In this document: positions 53,290 to 62,946 of the stretch, piece after piece
How positions within the stretch are numbered: position 1 is the stretch's first letter
Layout: each line of letters starts with the position of its first letter
Source: Desulfogranum japonicum DSM 18378
Lineage (GTDB): Bacteria; Desulfobacterota; Desulfobulbia; Desulfobulbales; Desulfobulbaceae
Direction of reading: 5' to 3'
DNA length: 64,000 nt
NCBI RefSeq assembly: GCF_000429945.1
Contig: NZ_KE386993.1
Span: 1-64,000 of the forward strand
Notes under the pieces: generated by a model
Databases searched by the model: none
Seen by the model: only the letters and a program-made list of their open reading frames with translations
Told to the model about the DNA's origin: nothing
Made by a program: the position numbers and the translations under genes

Positions 53290-54690
53290 ATGAAGGTTCG
53301 TTTTACGCTCACCCATAAACTTTTTGCCGCCTTTCTTCTTATATTGGCCATCGTTGTTGGGGCCATGTTTTTGGCAAGGCATATATTCTTTTACAATTTT
53401 CGGACCTATATTCGGCAGGTGGAGGTTGAAAAGCTGCAGGCTCTTGTGCCTGCTCTGCAGCAAGAGTACCTGCAATACGGTAACTGGCAAGGGATTACAT
53501 CCGATGTGGGGCATTGGAGTAATGTTTTAAGTATTGCCTCTGAAATCCAGAAAGTGATTCCACCGCCGGGAAGACGGAATGGAAAAAAAACTGGGGGGGC
53601 TGAGGTCCTGCTTTGTGATGCACAATTGAATCCCGTAATTGGCAGTCCTGAGCCCGATGACTATGTTCAACTGGTCCCGGTGGAAGTTGATAACCGGATT
53701 GTTGGTTGGCTGGGGTTGGAGAAGAAAGAGCCTTTACGTTCAGGTCTTCCTGCAGCCCTGATTAAAAGACAGACACAGCATCTTGTTATTCTTTGTTTGG
53801 TTGTGGTCGCGCTGACAGGATTGATAGCCTATCTGTTTTCCAGGCAAATGGTGTATCCTATCCGTGAATTGATCCGTGGAACGCGTGAGTTAACAAATCG
53901 GAATTTTCATGTTCTGGTAAAGACAGGGACTGTGGATGAGTTTGGTCAACTGGCAGAACATTTTAACAGCATGGCCCAGACGTTGAGACATTACGAAAGC
54001 ATGCGTCGGCAATGGCTGACAGATATTTCCCATGAATTACGTACCCCTCTGGCTGTTCTTCGAGGTGAGATAGAGGCTATCCAGGACGGTATTCGCGAGC
54101 CATCAGATGAAAACCTTGCATCTTTGCATGTAGAAGTGGTTCGTATCAGTACGTTGGTAGAGGATTTGCATCAACTGAGTCTGGCAGATTCGTACAGCTT
54201 TTGTTTTGAAAAGACACTTGTTGATATCCACCGTCTGCTCAAGGAAAGTGTGGACGGCTACCAGGTTGCGTTGCAGAAAAAGGAAATACATGTTCACCTG
54301 GCCCTGGACGCTCCAGTTGAAATGTTTGCGTATGCTGATGCAGACAGGATGATGCAGGTATTTGGTAATATTTTGGCTAATTGCAGTAAATACTGTAAAA
54401 GAAATGCAGAGGTTTACATTTCCACATGGGAAGAGCAACAAACATCACATATATGCATTGAAGACAGCGGGCCAGGGGTAGAGCCAACAGAACTTGGCAG
54501 GATTTTCGACCGCCTTTATCGAGTTGATGATTCCCGGAACAGGGAGTTTGGAGGCAGTGGACTGGGACTTTCCATCTGCAAACAGATAATTGAAGGTCAT
54601 GGTGGTACAATTTGGGCAAAGCAGAGCGATAAAGGAGGCCTTGCCATATGCATATCATTACCAACTGAAAGGAAAAAGCATGTTGTTTGA
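53290..54690 (+). CDS. Sensor histidine kinase (BaeS-like)
   Basis: 466 residues. TM1 (about 9-31), a periplasmic loop of about 130 residues, TM2 (HLVILCLVVVALTGLIAYLF), HAMP, HisKA with the phospho-acceptor His248 in DISHELRTPL, and HATPase_c with N-box ANCSKYCKRN, DSGPGVEP and GGSGLGLSICKQIIEGHGG. BaeS-type kinases sense envelope stress and control efflux. The response-regulator frame follows directly. Confidence 0.92.
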   Translation: MKVRFTLTHKLFAAFLLILAIVVGAMFLARHIFFYNFRTYIRQVEVEKLQALVPALQQEYLQYGNWQGITSDVGHWSNVLSIASEIQKVIPPPGRRNGKKTGGAEVLLCDAQLNPVIGSPEPDDYVQLVPVEVDNRIVGWLGLEKKEPLRSGLPAALIKRQTQHLVILCLVVVALTGLIAYLFSRQMVYPIRELIRGTRELTNRNFHVLVKTGTVDEFGQLAEHFNSMAQTLRHYESMRRQWLTDISHELRTPLAVLRGEIEAIQDGIREPSDENLASLHVEVVRISTLVEDLHQLSLADSYSFCFEKTLVDIHRLLKESVDGYQVALQKKEIHVHLALDAPVEMFAYADADRMMQVFGNILANCSKYCKRNAEVYISTWEEQQTSHICIEDSGPGVEPTELGRIFDRLYRVDDSRNREFGGSGLGLSICKQIIEGHGGTIWAKQSDKGGLAICISLPTERKKHVV

Positions 54691-54714
54691 TTGCATGCAG
54701 ACGAGATTCATCAC

Positions 54715-55401
54715 ATGGATGGAAAACAGGAACATATATTGGTTGTTGAAGATGAAATTAAAATAGCCGATGTCCTGCGCGATTACCTGGCTAGGTCGGG
54801 GTATCAGGTAACTTGTGTCAACCGGGGAGACCATGTGTTGGAGAGATTTCAGGCTTTGTCACCTTCGCTCATCTTACTTGATCTTATGTTGCCGGGAATG
54901 GACGGCATAACCATTTGTCGTGAGTTACGTCGCTTTACGAATATTCCAATTATCATGGTTACAGCAAAGGTTGAAGAGGTGGACCGTCTTGTAGGGCTCG
55001 AAATTGGAGCTGACGATTATATTTGTAAGCCATTCAGCCCACGAGAAGTCGTGGCCCGTGTCAAGGCTGTTTTGCGCAGAACAACTATGAATGAAAAGAA
55101 GCGCAAAGGCGTTGCCGGACCTATTGTCATCGATGAAAAGGCGCATACTGTCAGTATACACCATGAATTACTTGCTCTTACTCCTTCGGAGTTCGGTCTG
55201 CTGCAGGTGCTGGTTGCAGCTCCTGGCCGGGTATTTTCACGGAGTGAATTGATTAACAAAGTGCAGGGATATCAGTTTGAGGGGTATGATCGTACTGTTG
55301 ACAGTCATATCAAGAATCTGCGGAAGAAGATTGCCGAAAAATTACCTGAACAGGACGTTATCCTCACCATTTACGGCCTGGGGTATAAATTAGTTATCTG
55401 A
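54715..55401 (+). CDS. OmpR-family response regulator (BaeR-like)
   Basis: From the ATG at 54715 the product is 228 residues: receiver with acidic pair VVEDE, phospho-acceptor Asp56 in LILLDLMLPG, TAK and Lys in YICKPFSP, and a winged-helix DNA-binding domain (LTPSEFGLLQVL ... YDRTVDSHIKNLRKKI). An in-frame TTG at 54691 abuts the kinase stop. Partner of the preceding kinase. Its 3' end overlaps the convergent hybrid kinase by 12 bp. Confidence 0.93.
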   Translation: MDGKQEHILVVEDEIKIADVLRDYLARSGYQVTCVNRGDHVLERFQALSPSLILLDLMLPGMDGITICRELRRFTNIPIIMVTAKVEEVDRLVGLEIGADDYICKPFSPREVVARVKAVLRRTTMNEKKRKGVAGPIVIDEKAHTVSIHHELLALTPSEFGLLQVLVAAPGRVFSRSELINKVQGYQFEGYDRTVDSHIKNLRKKIAEKLPEQDVILTIYGLGYKLVI

Positions 55402-57708
55402 TTGTTCCGCCAAGGCTTCTTCCATGATTTTACTCAATTCTGGCATCCGGTATGGCTTGTGAAGAAAGCCGGTAATATCAAAGTGTGCAATTTCTGAGAG
55501 CTGCTCTTTTTTGGCAAAGCCTGATGAGAGTATGATTTTGACATCAGTATTTATTTCACGAATGCGTTTGATTGCCTCCTTGCCATCCATAACCGGCATA
55601 ATGATATCTATGATGATAACATCAATCAATTCCCCTTTGTCACGGATGAATTGCACCGCTTCCTCTCCAGATTCAGCAAGTTGAACCGTATACCCCAATT
55701 CTTTCAGCATCTGCTGTCCAACTATTCGCATTATTTCTTCGTCATCAACCAGTAAAACATTACCAGATCCTTTTCTGTACCCGGTATTCGCCGGTTTGTT
55801 TGAGACTGAATCTTCCGAACAGGGTAATAACAGGGTAAAAGTGGTGCCTCTCTCCAGGATGCTGTCTACCGTGATGGACCCATTATGGGCTTTTACGGTA
55901 CCGTATACCGCAGCCAGGCCGAGCCCTGCGCCATCTCCCTGTTGTTTGGTTGTAAAAAACGGGGTAAATATTTTTTCTATGTGTTCAGGCTTGATGCCTG
56001 TGCCATTATCTTCAAATGCAATTTGAATGTATTCACCTTCAGATATTTCAAAGGAACTGTTTGTGCAAAAAGCTGCATCGAGAATCAGATTACTGGTTCG
56101 GATATGCAACGTTCCACCATTTGGCATCGCATGACTGGCATTTATACCCAGGTTGATAAAAGCATTGAGCAGGCCGGAAGAGTCACCGGTTATAACAGGG
56201 TTTTCTGCTTGGAGTACTTTGTTGATTCTTACTTTTTTATCAATGGTTCTGGAAAGGATGTCAACTGCATCAGTAAGCAGGACATGGATATCTATGGCTG
56301 TTGAGACTATTTTTCCCTTGCGCCCAAAAGCAAGGAGTTTTTTGGTCAGTTCAGCTGCTCTAGTTGCGGATTTAATGATGATATTGATATATTTTTCGTT
56401 TCTGGGGTTATCAGAATCAGTGGTGGTCTGCAGCAACTGGGCTGCCCCGAGCACTCCACCAAGCATGTTGTTAAAATCATGGGCAATCCCTCCAGCAAGT
56501 TGCCCAATAGCATCCATTTTATTACTGTGGTGAAGTTGCAGTTCCAGCTCATGTTCTTTGGTAACATCATCAATCCTGATGACCGCTCCTGGATTTTGTG
56601 CAGAGTGTGTTGTGAGCGGATAAATGGTCAGGTCTTCATACACAGGGGTGGTGCCGATCAATCGTTCCCGGTTGGTGATTTTCCTGGTTTCACCGTATTC
56701 CATACTTTTGGCAATCAGCGTGTAGACTTCCTTAAGTTCCGGATAGACTGTATGAAGAGGTTTTGCGAATGCTTCCTGCGCAGAAATACCTGTTAGTTTT
56801 TCCGCCTTCAAATTCCAAAGCGTAATAACAAGCTTTGCGTCTATTCCGATAATTGCGGAAGGCATGGAATTGATGATATCTGCGAGATACCCTTTGAGAT
56901 CCCTTAATTCGTTCTCGACCCTTTTTCTTTCCTCCACTTCCAGGCTGAGTTGGGTGATCTGTTCGCGTATGGCATTTCTCATGCGATCAAAACTGTCGGC
57001 AAGTACGCCTATCTCATCATTGGTGCTAATTGTGATAGGATGATCCAGATGTCCCTGTGAAATGTTTACAGTCGCAGTGGTCAGGGTTTTAATAGGGTAA
57101 ATTATTTTTGCTATGATCAAAGACAGAAGTGATGCAACCACCACACTGATAGTAAACATTATGCCAAAGAGAAGGGAGCTGAACTGCTGGACATCCTCGT
57201 ATTTTTTTCTCAAAGGTACTGCGTAGGCAATAACCCATTTCCATGGTCGAAACACCCTGTAAATATACCATGTTTTTTCGCCTGCAAAGGTTGTATAGAA
57301 TTGACCGCTTTCAGTCTCTGGATAAATAAACGGGGTACCATTGTCCTCTTTCAGTGTTTGCCCTGTCGGCACCGAAGGGTGAAGGAGAATGGTGGCCTGT
57401 TCGTTCATAAGGATCGGTTTGACCGGGCTATGTAATTGCCGGTAATAGATGTTTGTCAGTCTGTTGATTTCAGTTGTCTGGAAGTCGTCAATATAGGCCT
57501 CAACCATTCCGGTTTCTTCTAATTGAGTATTGACCTGCTGCAGGGACTCCCAGACCACGTCAATTTTTTCAGAAAAGATTTTTTGCTGGCTTTTATCAAT
57601 TATATTAGTAAGCTGCCTTTTTGAGAGGGCATGAACGCTTAAGGTGATCAAAAAGAGTGAGCCAATGATAAACGGCAGGAGTTTCAGGATAATTGACTTT
57701 TGTTTCAT
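55390..57708 (-). CDS. Hybrid sensor histidine kinase with receiver
   Basis: 772 residues. TM1 near the N-terminus, a periplasmic dCache-like sensor (about 35-170), TM2 (LLFGIMFTISVVVASLLSLIIA), HAMP, PAS (IINSMPSAIIGIDAKLVITLWN), HisKA with GGIAHDFNNMLGG, HATPase_c (NGTGIKPEHIEKIFTPFFTTK, GAGLGLAAVYG), and a C-terminal receiver with IIIDIIMPVMDG and the Lys in LHKPYRMPEL. It resembles Desulfobacterota hybrid kinases of the AHDFNN type. Partner genes are not identifiable nearby. Confidence 0.92.
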   Translation of the reverse strand: MKQKSIILKLLPFIIGSLFLITLSVHALSKRQLTNIIDKSQQKIFSEKIDVVWESLQQVNTQLEETGMVEAYIDDFQTTEINRLTNIYYRQLHSPVKPILMNEQATILLHPSVPTGQTLKEDNGTPFIYPETESGQFYTTFAGEKTWYIYRVFRPWKWVIAYAVPLRKKYEDVQQFSSLLFGIMFTISVVVASLLSLIIAKIIYPIKTLTTATVNISQGHLDHPITISTNDEIGVLADSFDRMRNAIREQITQLSLEVEERKRVENELRDLKGYLADIINSMPSAIIGIDAKLVITLWNLKAEKLTGISAQEAFAKPLHTVYPELKEVYTLIAKSMEYGETRKITNRERLIGTTPVYEDLTIYPLTTHSAQNPGAVIRIDDVTKEHELELQLHHSNKMDAIGQLAGGIAHDFNNMLGGVLGAAQLLQTTTDSDNPRNEKYINIIIKSATRAAELTKKLLAFGRKGKIVSTAIDIHVLLTDAVDILSRTIDKKVRINKVLQAENPVITGDSSGLLNAFINLGINASHAMPNGGTLHIRTSNLILDAAFCTNSSFEISEGEYIQIAFEDNGTGIKPEHIEKIFTPFFTTKQQGDGAGLGLAAVYGTVKAHNGSITVDSILERGTTFTLLLPCSEDSVSNKPANTGYRKGSGNVLLVDDEEIMRIVGQQMLKELGYTVQLAESGEEAVQFIRDKGELIDVIIIDIIMPVMDGKEAIKRIREINTDVKIILSSGFAKKEQLSEIAHFDITGFLHKPYRMPELSKIMEEALAEQSDN

Positions 57709-57746
57709 GTCCAGATATCAGCTAATAGTGCGGAATTACCCTTGTC

Positions 57747-58955
57747 TTACAAAATAAGGCCATTGGCATACCTGAGTGCAGTCATATAGCTCTGGTTAAC
57801 CATCTCATTGCTTACCTGAAGGCGTTCAAGAATTGGGAGAAATCGGCTCTCACGTTGTTGTTCATAGCTTTTGGCTAATTCAAGATAATCCGCATACGGA
57901 CCCAGACCCAAAATAATAGCGTCTTTAACGGTTTTGTTAAGTGGTAACGAGTTAAAGAGCTTGTCAATGGGTTGGTCCAGCATGACATCAAGTAAGGAGA
58001 AAAGTCCAACCAGAAAAAGTTCAGAGGAGTCTATGGATTCATCTTCTTCCGGTGCCAGCAGTTCACAAAATTTTGCCCGAACAAGTCCTAAGCGTATGAG
58101 TTCCCCAGGTTTTTCTGTAGCCATTTCCGATATAATGACCAACATAAGAAAGTTACGCAATTCTTTCTGGCCAAGATATGCGATGGCATGTTTAAGATTT
58201 TTTATCTCCTGTAGACGGTAAAAATAGGATGAATTTAAAAATTTAAGAAGCTTATAGGTAACAGAAACATCATTGCCAATGATTTGATGCAGGCGGTCAA
58301 TGGTTGTATTTTTTCTGGCAACTTCAGCTAACAAATTCATATGAGTGATTTTGTTGGCTGTAAGCTCTTTAATTTTAATTTGTTCGGGTTTACTAAAAAA
58401 AAATCCTTGAAACAGCGTGAAACCCAATTTGTTGGCTGATTCAAATTCATGTTGGGTTTCAACTTTTTCTGCAAGTAACTTGACCTTATATCGAGCGAGA
58501 TGGTGCAGTGTTCGATGAATGGCATCCAGTGGCGTCAGGCGAAAATCAATTTTTACCACATCTACCAATTCCAGGAGCGGAATAAGACGACGATCGTAGA
58601 CAAAGTCGTCCAGAGCAAGGGTATAGCCAGCTTCTTTGAGTAATTTGCAACAACTTATGACTTTTTCGGTGGGTTGCACCGACTCCAGGATTTCTACTAC
58701 CACCGTTGTACTGGGAAAGGAGAGGGGAAGGCGTTTTTCCAGAAGCTCCTGGGTGAAATTGATATAACAGGGTTTGAAACTTGAGATGTCTTTGATGTCT
58801 TTTGTCAGGAAGGTGCTGGAAAGAAGGCTTGTCGTTGCTCTATCTCCAGTTACATTGCCCAGGGAGTAGTTTCCCTTACCTCGATACAGCAGTTCATACG
58901 CATGAACTTTCAGGTAGGCTGTGAAAATAGGTTGGCGTGCAATAAACTGATCCAT
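57747..58955 (-). CDS. EAL-HDOD (YuxH-like) signalling protein
   Basis: 402 residues: a degenerate EAL domain (FIARQPIFTAYLKVHAYELLYR, VEILESVQPTEKV, ALDDFVYDRRLIPLLELVDVVKID) and an HDOD domain (VSVTYKLLKFLNSSYFY, LKHAIAYLGQKELRNFLMLV). The EAL signature reads YELLYR and several metal ligands are missing, so phosphodiesterase activity is unlikely; members usually act as c-di-GMP-linked regulators. The PilZ gene lies 17 bp upstream on the same strand. Confidence 0.9.
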   Translation of the reverse strand: MDQFIARQPIFTAYLKVHAYELLYRGKGNYSLGNVTGDRATTSLLSSTFLTKDIKDISSFKPCYINFTQELLEKRLPLSFPSTTVVVEILESVQPTEKVISCCKLLKEAGYTLALDDFVYDRRLIPLLELVDVVKIDFRLTPLDAIHRTLHHLARYKVKLLAEKVETQHEFESANKLGFTLFQGFFFSKPEQIKIKELTANKITHMNLLAEVARKNTTIDRLHQIIGNDVSVTYKLLKFLNSSYFYRLQEIKNLKHAIAYLGQKELRNFLMLVIISEMATEKPGELIRLGLVRAKFCELLAPEEDESIDSSELFLVGLFSLLDVMLDQPIDKLFNSLPLNKTVKDAIILGLGPYADYLELAKSYEQQRESRFLPILERLQVSNEMVNQSYMTALRYANGLIL

Positions 58956-58972
58956 GACAATATAGCGTTAGG

Positions 58973-59344
58973 TTACTTTGCAGTCTGAGTCAAAGACGTT
59001 CCACCTGTTCCCTGATTTTGGAAAATAAACAATCGGAGATTTTTGACAGCGTCCTGTTCTATGATTTTAAAATGTATTGCGGCATCATTGTCCCGGACAC
59101 GAACTACAGTCCCATTGGATTCAACAGGTGGCGTGCCATCCCAAAGAGGGAAAATCAGCAATATTTTTTCTCCAACCGCCAGTTCATGACCTTTTCCATC
59201 ACGCAACAGGCAACCCGTGGTTGATATGTTGATCAACTGGGCGTCCCGTTCATCATACGCTGTTCGATAGCGGATAGCAAATTCGTGACAGGAAAAGCGA
59301 AAAGCTTTACGTCGAGAATATTTGCGGGTCTTGTTGGTGTCCAT
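58973..59344 (-). CDS. PilZ-domain protein
   Basis: 123 residues made up essentially of one PilZ domain: RRKAFR matches RxxxR and NISTTG matches (D/N)xSxxG, so c-di-GMP binding is expected. Upstream partner of the EAL-HDOD gene, 17 bp apart. Confidence 0.87.
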   Translation of the reverse strand: MDTNKTRKYSRRKAFRFSCHEFAIRYRTAYDERDAQLINISTTGCLLRDGKGHELAVGEKILLIFPLWDGTPPVESNGTVVRVRDNDAAIHFKIIEQDAVKNLRLFIFQNQGTGGTSLTQTAK

Positions 59345-59819
59345 AAATACTGTGCATTTTGTCTGCGCAGTCAGGGCAGACGAATTTTGACCATATGCCC
59401 TGGCTATGAAGACATGCAGGGCATTGAAAGACTCTTTTATTTACAATGACTATCGTAGTTTAACAAAATCGCTTACAGAAGCGAAATGGTTAATGGTTTT
59501 TTCGTTCTCTTAACCCGTATTTTTTATGATCGGAGTCTGTTTGTCGGGAATATTGCGGACATGGTTCGGAGTCAGTGTTCACCTGATTTTGAGCAAAAAA
59601 TTTCAACGCTGAACAGCGCATTGGTTTGGAAATATTCAAAAAAAGATCGTTGGAACAGAAATATACTGTTTCAATGACATTTTTTTGGTAAATGATTATA
59701 GCTGCTTACCGGGAAGAGTTGTTTGAGGAACAAGTATCAGTTGCCGGCTGGTCACAGGCTAAACTCGTTGCAGGGCGACAACAGAAAACGATGTCATTTA
59801 ATATGAAAATTCAGGTTAT
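59345..59819. other. Gap with no recognised feature
   Basis: About 475 bp between divergent genes. A 63-codon frame at 59486-59677 has no family resemblance or ribosome site. I see no repeat or RNA gene. Confidence 0.4.
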
Positions 59820-60323
59820 ATGCTGACGAAAATAACAAATTTTCTCCATTATCTTATGGGGAAGACTTCAGAGCTTGGTGATCTGGAAAAAAAAGATGTT
59901 CTCCTGAGCAAGGTTGTTCTTGATATTCATCGAAAAAGAACCCATACGGATTTTGTATCAGTGCCCCTTTTTCAATTGCATCAGATACATGCCATTGATC
60001 GAGAAAATGCCATGGCAGCAACAGCGCGGAGGATAGCGGAGCTTGAAAAAATAAAAACGGAATTGCTTGAGGAAAAAAATATAACCAGGGAAATTCTGGC
60101 AGAATATCTTCCTTCGGTATCCTGGATCAAGGTCGTTCAGGAATCAGATGCTTCCTTTATTGCCTATGAAGGAAATGGCCGATTAGTTGCGTTACAAAAA
60201 GTTTTTACACCTGATGATAATATACAGGTAGAGGTTGAACAGTATTTTTTTCATGATTCCGAGAAAATTCTTAAGAGAATGAATCGGATACGGCATATGA
60301 ATGGTTTGGTGAAAAAATCATAA
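59820..60323 (+). CDS. Unknown protein with central helical segment
   Basis: 167 residues, soluble. A charged helical stretch (NAMAATARRIAELEKIKTEL, then EEKNITREILAEYL) links a short N-terminal region to a beta-rich C-terminus (SWIKVVQESDASFIAYEGNG). I do not recognise a family. The ribosome site is weak. Confidence 0.55.
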   Translation: MLTKITNFLHYLMGKTSELGDLEKKDVLLSKVVLDIHRKRTHTDFVSVPLFQLHQIHAIDRENAMAATARRIAELEKIKTELLEEKNITREILAEYLPSVSWIKVVQESDASFIAYEGNGRLVALQKVFTPDDNIQVEVEQYFFHDSEKILKRMNRIRHMNGLVKKS

Positions 60324-60397
60324 CCCCATTTGTCACGACTTGTTTATATAGTTGTTTATCCATCTGAAAAGTCGGCCTTAGACCTGCAAATACATAC

Positions 60398-60430
60398 ATT
60401 ATCCAATATTGCTTGTATTTCAAGAACGTC
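60398..60430. mobile_element. Possible MITE remnant E
   Basis: ATTATCCAATATTGCTTGTA matches the left arm of MITE copies A and B (TTATCCAATCTTGCTTGT) followed by TTTCAA; the rest of the element is not recognisable. Confidence 0.35.
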
Positions 60431-60477
60431 TTGAACAATGCGGGCTAAAGGCAACTCACCAGCCATAAGGAGCATTT

Positions 60478-61044
60478 ATGGACATGAACCGGGAAAAAGC
60501 AGTTGAATTATTTAAAGAGTTTAATACCTCTGCAAGCCTTTATAATCATGCACTAGCTGTGGAGGCTGTCATGCGGCATGCAGCTGAGGAGAGAGGGTAT
60601 GATCCTGATTTTTGGGGCGTTGTTGGACTGCTTCACGATATTGACTATGAAAAATATCCCGATGAACACTGCTTGAAAGCTGCGGAGATTTTGCGGGAGC
60701 GAAAATGGTCTGAGGATATCATTCATGCTGTGGTTTCGCACGGTTGGGGGATCTGCAGTGATGTGCAGCCAGTGCACGAGATGGAAAAAGTTCTGTATGC
60801 CATAGACGAATTGACCGGACTGATAACTGCTACGGTGCTTGTTCGTCCCTCCAAAAGCATCATGGATCTGAAGGTTAAATCTGTTAAAAAGAAGTGGAAA
60901 GATAAACGTTTTTCAGCCGGTGTTGATCGATCGATCATTGAGAAGGGAGCTGCGCTTCTTCACCTGGAAACAGGAGAGTTGATTGCCATGACTATTGCTG
61001 GTATGCAGAAAGCAGCACCGGAGCTTGGGCTGGCTGGAGAGTAA
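60478..61044 (+). CDS. HD-domain hydrolase
   Basis: 188 residues of the HDIG-type HD family: NHALAVEAVMRHAAEERG, LLHDIDYEKYPDEH (metal-binding HD), and VSHGWG. Usually a metal-dependent phosphohydrolase of nucleotides; substrate unknown. AAGGAG precedes the ATG by six bases. Confidence 0.88.
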   Translation: MDMNREKAVELFKEFNTSASLYNHALAVEAVMRHAAEERGYDPDFWGVVGLLHDIDYEKYPDEHCLKAAEILRERKWSEDIIHAVVSHGWGICSDVQPVHEMEKVLYAIDELTGLITATVLVRPSKSIMDLKVKSVKKKWKDKRFSAGVDRSIIEKGAALLHLETGELIAMTIAGMQKAAPELGLAGE

Positions 61045-61211
61045 CAGGCCCTGTTCCACGGCAGCCAAATCGCACGCAGAGATAGGTTTCGAAGGGAGAC
61101 TTTGCGGGTGCTGGCGAACATTGACGAATATTCTGTAATGAGAGGCGCCCCGCAGAACAGGAAGGGATAGTGGAGTGTCAGGGAAACAAGCGTACATACC
61201 AAGGGGAAAGG

Positions 61212-61262
61212 CTATCTGGATTTTTCAATGGAGGTGAAATCCCATTGAAACCAGTTAGATAG
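61212..61262 (+). ncRNA. Structured 5' leader hairpin upstream of the ABM gene
   Basis: Nested stem: CTATCTGG (61212-61219) pairs with CCAG...AGATAG (61251-61262), enclosing a perfect TTCAATGG / CCATTGAA helix with an AGGTGAAATC-type loop. Ends 28 bp before the monooxygenase start. A regulatory leader or a relic of a larger structured RNA; no known class recognised. Confidence 0.3.
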
Positions 61263-61290
61263 TAATAAAGCAGAACGAGGGAGATGTAAT

Positions 61291-61596
61291 ATGATTCATG
61301 TATTGGCTTCAATTACAGTTAAAGAGGGGAAAAAGGAAGAGTTTCTTGAGATTTTTAAAGCTCTTACTCCCAAAGTCTTGGTTGAAGATGGGTGTATGGA
61401 ATACGGTGCAACTGTTGATATTGAAACCGGATTACCCATGCAGATCCTGAATTCCAATATTATCACCATTGTAGAAAAATGGAAAAGTGTTGCAGCGTTG
61501 AATCTGCATCTTGCTTCTCCTCACATGGCGGATTTTTTAGAACAGGTTGATGATTTGGTGGAAGAACTTACCTTGAAAGTTTTACAGCCTGCATAA
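61291..61596 (+). CDS. ABM-family (YgiN-like) small monooxygenase
   Basis: 101 residues, ferredoxin-like antibiotic-biosynthesis-monooxygenase fold: IHVLASITVKEGKKEEFLEIF, ILVEKW-type strand (ITIVEKWKSVAALNLHLASPHM). Homologues act on quinones or are heme-degrading; which applies is unclear. GAGGGAG precedes the ATG. Confidence 0.85.
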   Translation: MIHVLASITVKEGKKEEFLEIFKALTPKVLVEDGCMEYGATVDIETGLPMQILNSNIITIVEKWKSVAALNLHLASPHMADFLEQVDDLVEELTLKVLQPA

Positions 61597-61635
61597 TCGT
61601 AGCCTGCACAGGAATGAAGACAGAGGATGCTAAGT

Positions 61636-62946
61636 ATGAGAAACTATTTTTTTCAACGAATTAGTAGACTGTGCGCACTTGGGATATACACTGTTCTTTT
61701 TCCAACCTTTGCTTCTGCGGCCGTATATTATATCGATCCTCTTACCGGACAGGATTCCAATGACGGCAGCTCTACTTCTCCGTGGCCCAGTCTGCAGTAC
61801 CTGCTGGATAATGACATGATTGAAAGCCAGGAATGGGATAGCCTCCCATATACAGAGTCATCTACCCTGGTAGCGAAAAACCAGGGAGCGGTCGTTCAGC
61901 CGGGAGATACCCTTGTACTTCGTAATGGTAACTATGGAGAGCTTGGGATCGTGGGATATTACAATGTCGCACCCATCACCATAACTGTAGAGTCCGGCAG
62001 TACCGCCGTCTTTCGGAATATACAGATACGTTCGGCCAGCAACTGGATTATTTCCGGGATCACCGTTAATGCTGCCGCATATGCCGATGATACCTTTGAG
62101 ACGTTGATTGATCTGGACAGCCATGGCTGGTCCGGCCCTATTCACAATGTCAAAGTGGCCGACTGCACTCTCTATTCCATAGAGGATTCTTCCGGTTGGA
62201 GCCAGGATGACTGGATCAACAAGGCAAAAAGTGGACTTTCTGTCGATGGTTCCAACATGACCATTTCAGAAAACAGACTAGTCAATGTACGACATGGGAT
62301 CAGCGTAGGGGCTTCGTATTCCCTGGTGGAAAAGAACAGCGTGACCAATTTTTCAGGAGATGGATTGCGGGGTTTGGGCGATTATACTGTTTTTCAGTAT
62401 AACACCATTACCAATTGCTACGATGTAGACGATAATCATGACGACGGGTTTCAATCCTGGTCTGTGGGAAGTGACGGTTCTGTTGGTACAGGTGTTGTTA
62501 AGGGTATTGTCCTGCGAGGTAACACCATCATCAATTACGAAGACGAAAATCAACCGTTCCGTGGCACCTTGCAGGGAATTGGCTGTTTTGACGTCATGTA
62601 CCAGGATTGGCTGGTGGAAGGAAATACGATTAAAACAGATAACTGGCACGGCATCTCGATGTATGGTGCTGTTGATTCCGTGCTGCGTGATAATGTGGTG
62701 CAGGATTTAAATACCGAGACGCCTGGTCCCCCGTGGATTAAGCTGGGCGATCACAAAGATGGCAGAGCATCCACCGGTAACACCGTGACCTGCAATATTG
62801 CTCCACGATTTGAGGTTAATGAGGCCGATGGAAATATCCTGTTGTACAATACGATATCAGAGGTCGGATCCGGTCGTCATTCCGCTTGCCCAGCCTTGGC
62901 AGATATGACTCCCATCTTGCCATTGCTTCTGCTTGAAGAAAACTAA
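61636..62946 (+). CDS. Secreted right-handed beta-helix protein
   Basis: About 436 residues with a signal peptide (LCALGIYTVLFPTFASA) and PbH1-type repeats (NWIISGITVNAAAY, SNMTISENRLVNVRHG, SLVEKNSVTNFSGDG, DYTVFQYNTITNCYD, WLVEGNTIKTDNWHG). Pectate-lyase-like fold, polysaccharide binding or cleavage likely; no lyase residues recognised. The C-terminus PALADMTPILPLLLLEEN is hydrophobic. MITE C lies at its stop codon. I prefer the ATG at 61636 (GAGG upstream) to the one at 61627. Confidence 0.82.
   Translation: MRNYFFQRISRLCALGIYTVLFPTFASAAVYYIDPLTGQDSNDGSSTSPWPSLQYLLDNDMIESQEWDSLPYTESSTLVAKNQGAVVQPGDTLVLRNGNYGELGIVGYYNVAPITITVESGSTAVFRNIQIRSASNWIISGITVNAAAYADDTFETLIDLDSHGWSGPIHNVKVADCTLYSIEDSSGWSQDDWINKAKSGLSVDGSNMTISENRLVNVRHGISVGASYSLVEKNSVTNFSGDGLRGLGDYTVFQYNTITNCYDVDDNHDDGFQSWSVGSDGSVGTGVVKGIVLRGNTIINYEDENQPFRGTLQGIGCFDVMYQDWLVEGNTIKTDNWHGISMYGAVDSVLRDNVVQDLNTETPGPPWIKLGDHKDGRASTGNTVTCNIAPRFEVNEADGNILLYNTISEVGSGRHSACPALADMTPILPLLLLEEN

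Noticed and set aside
61045-61290. Possible group II intron fragment
   Set aside because: No GUGYG 5' end, domain V or reverse transcriptase was found; only the local hairpin is supportable.
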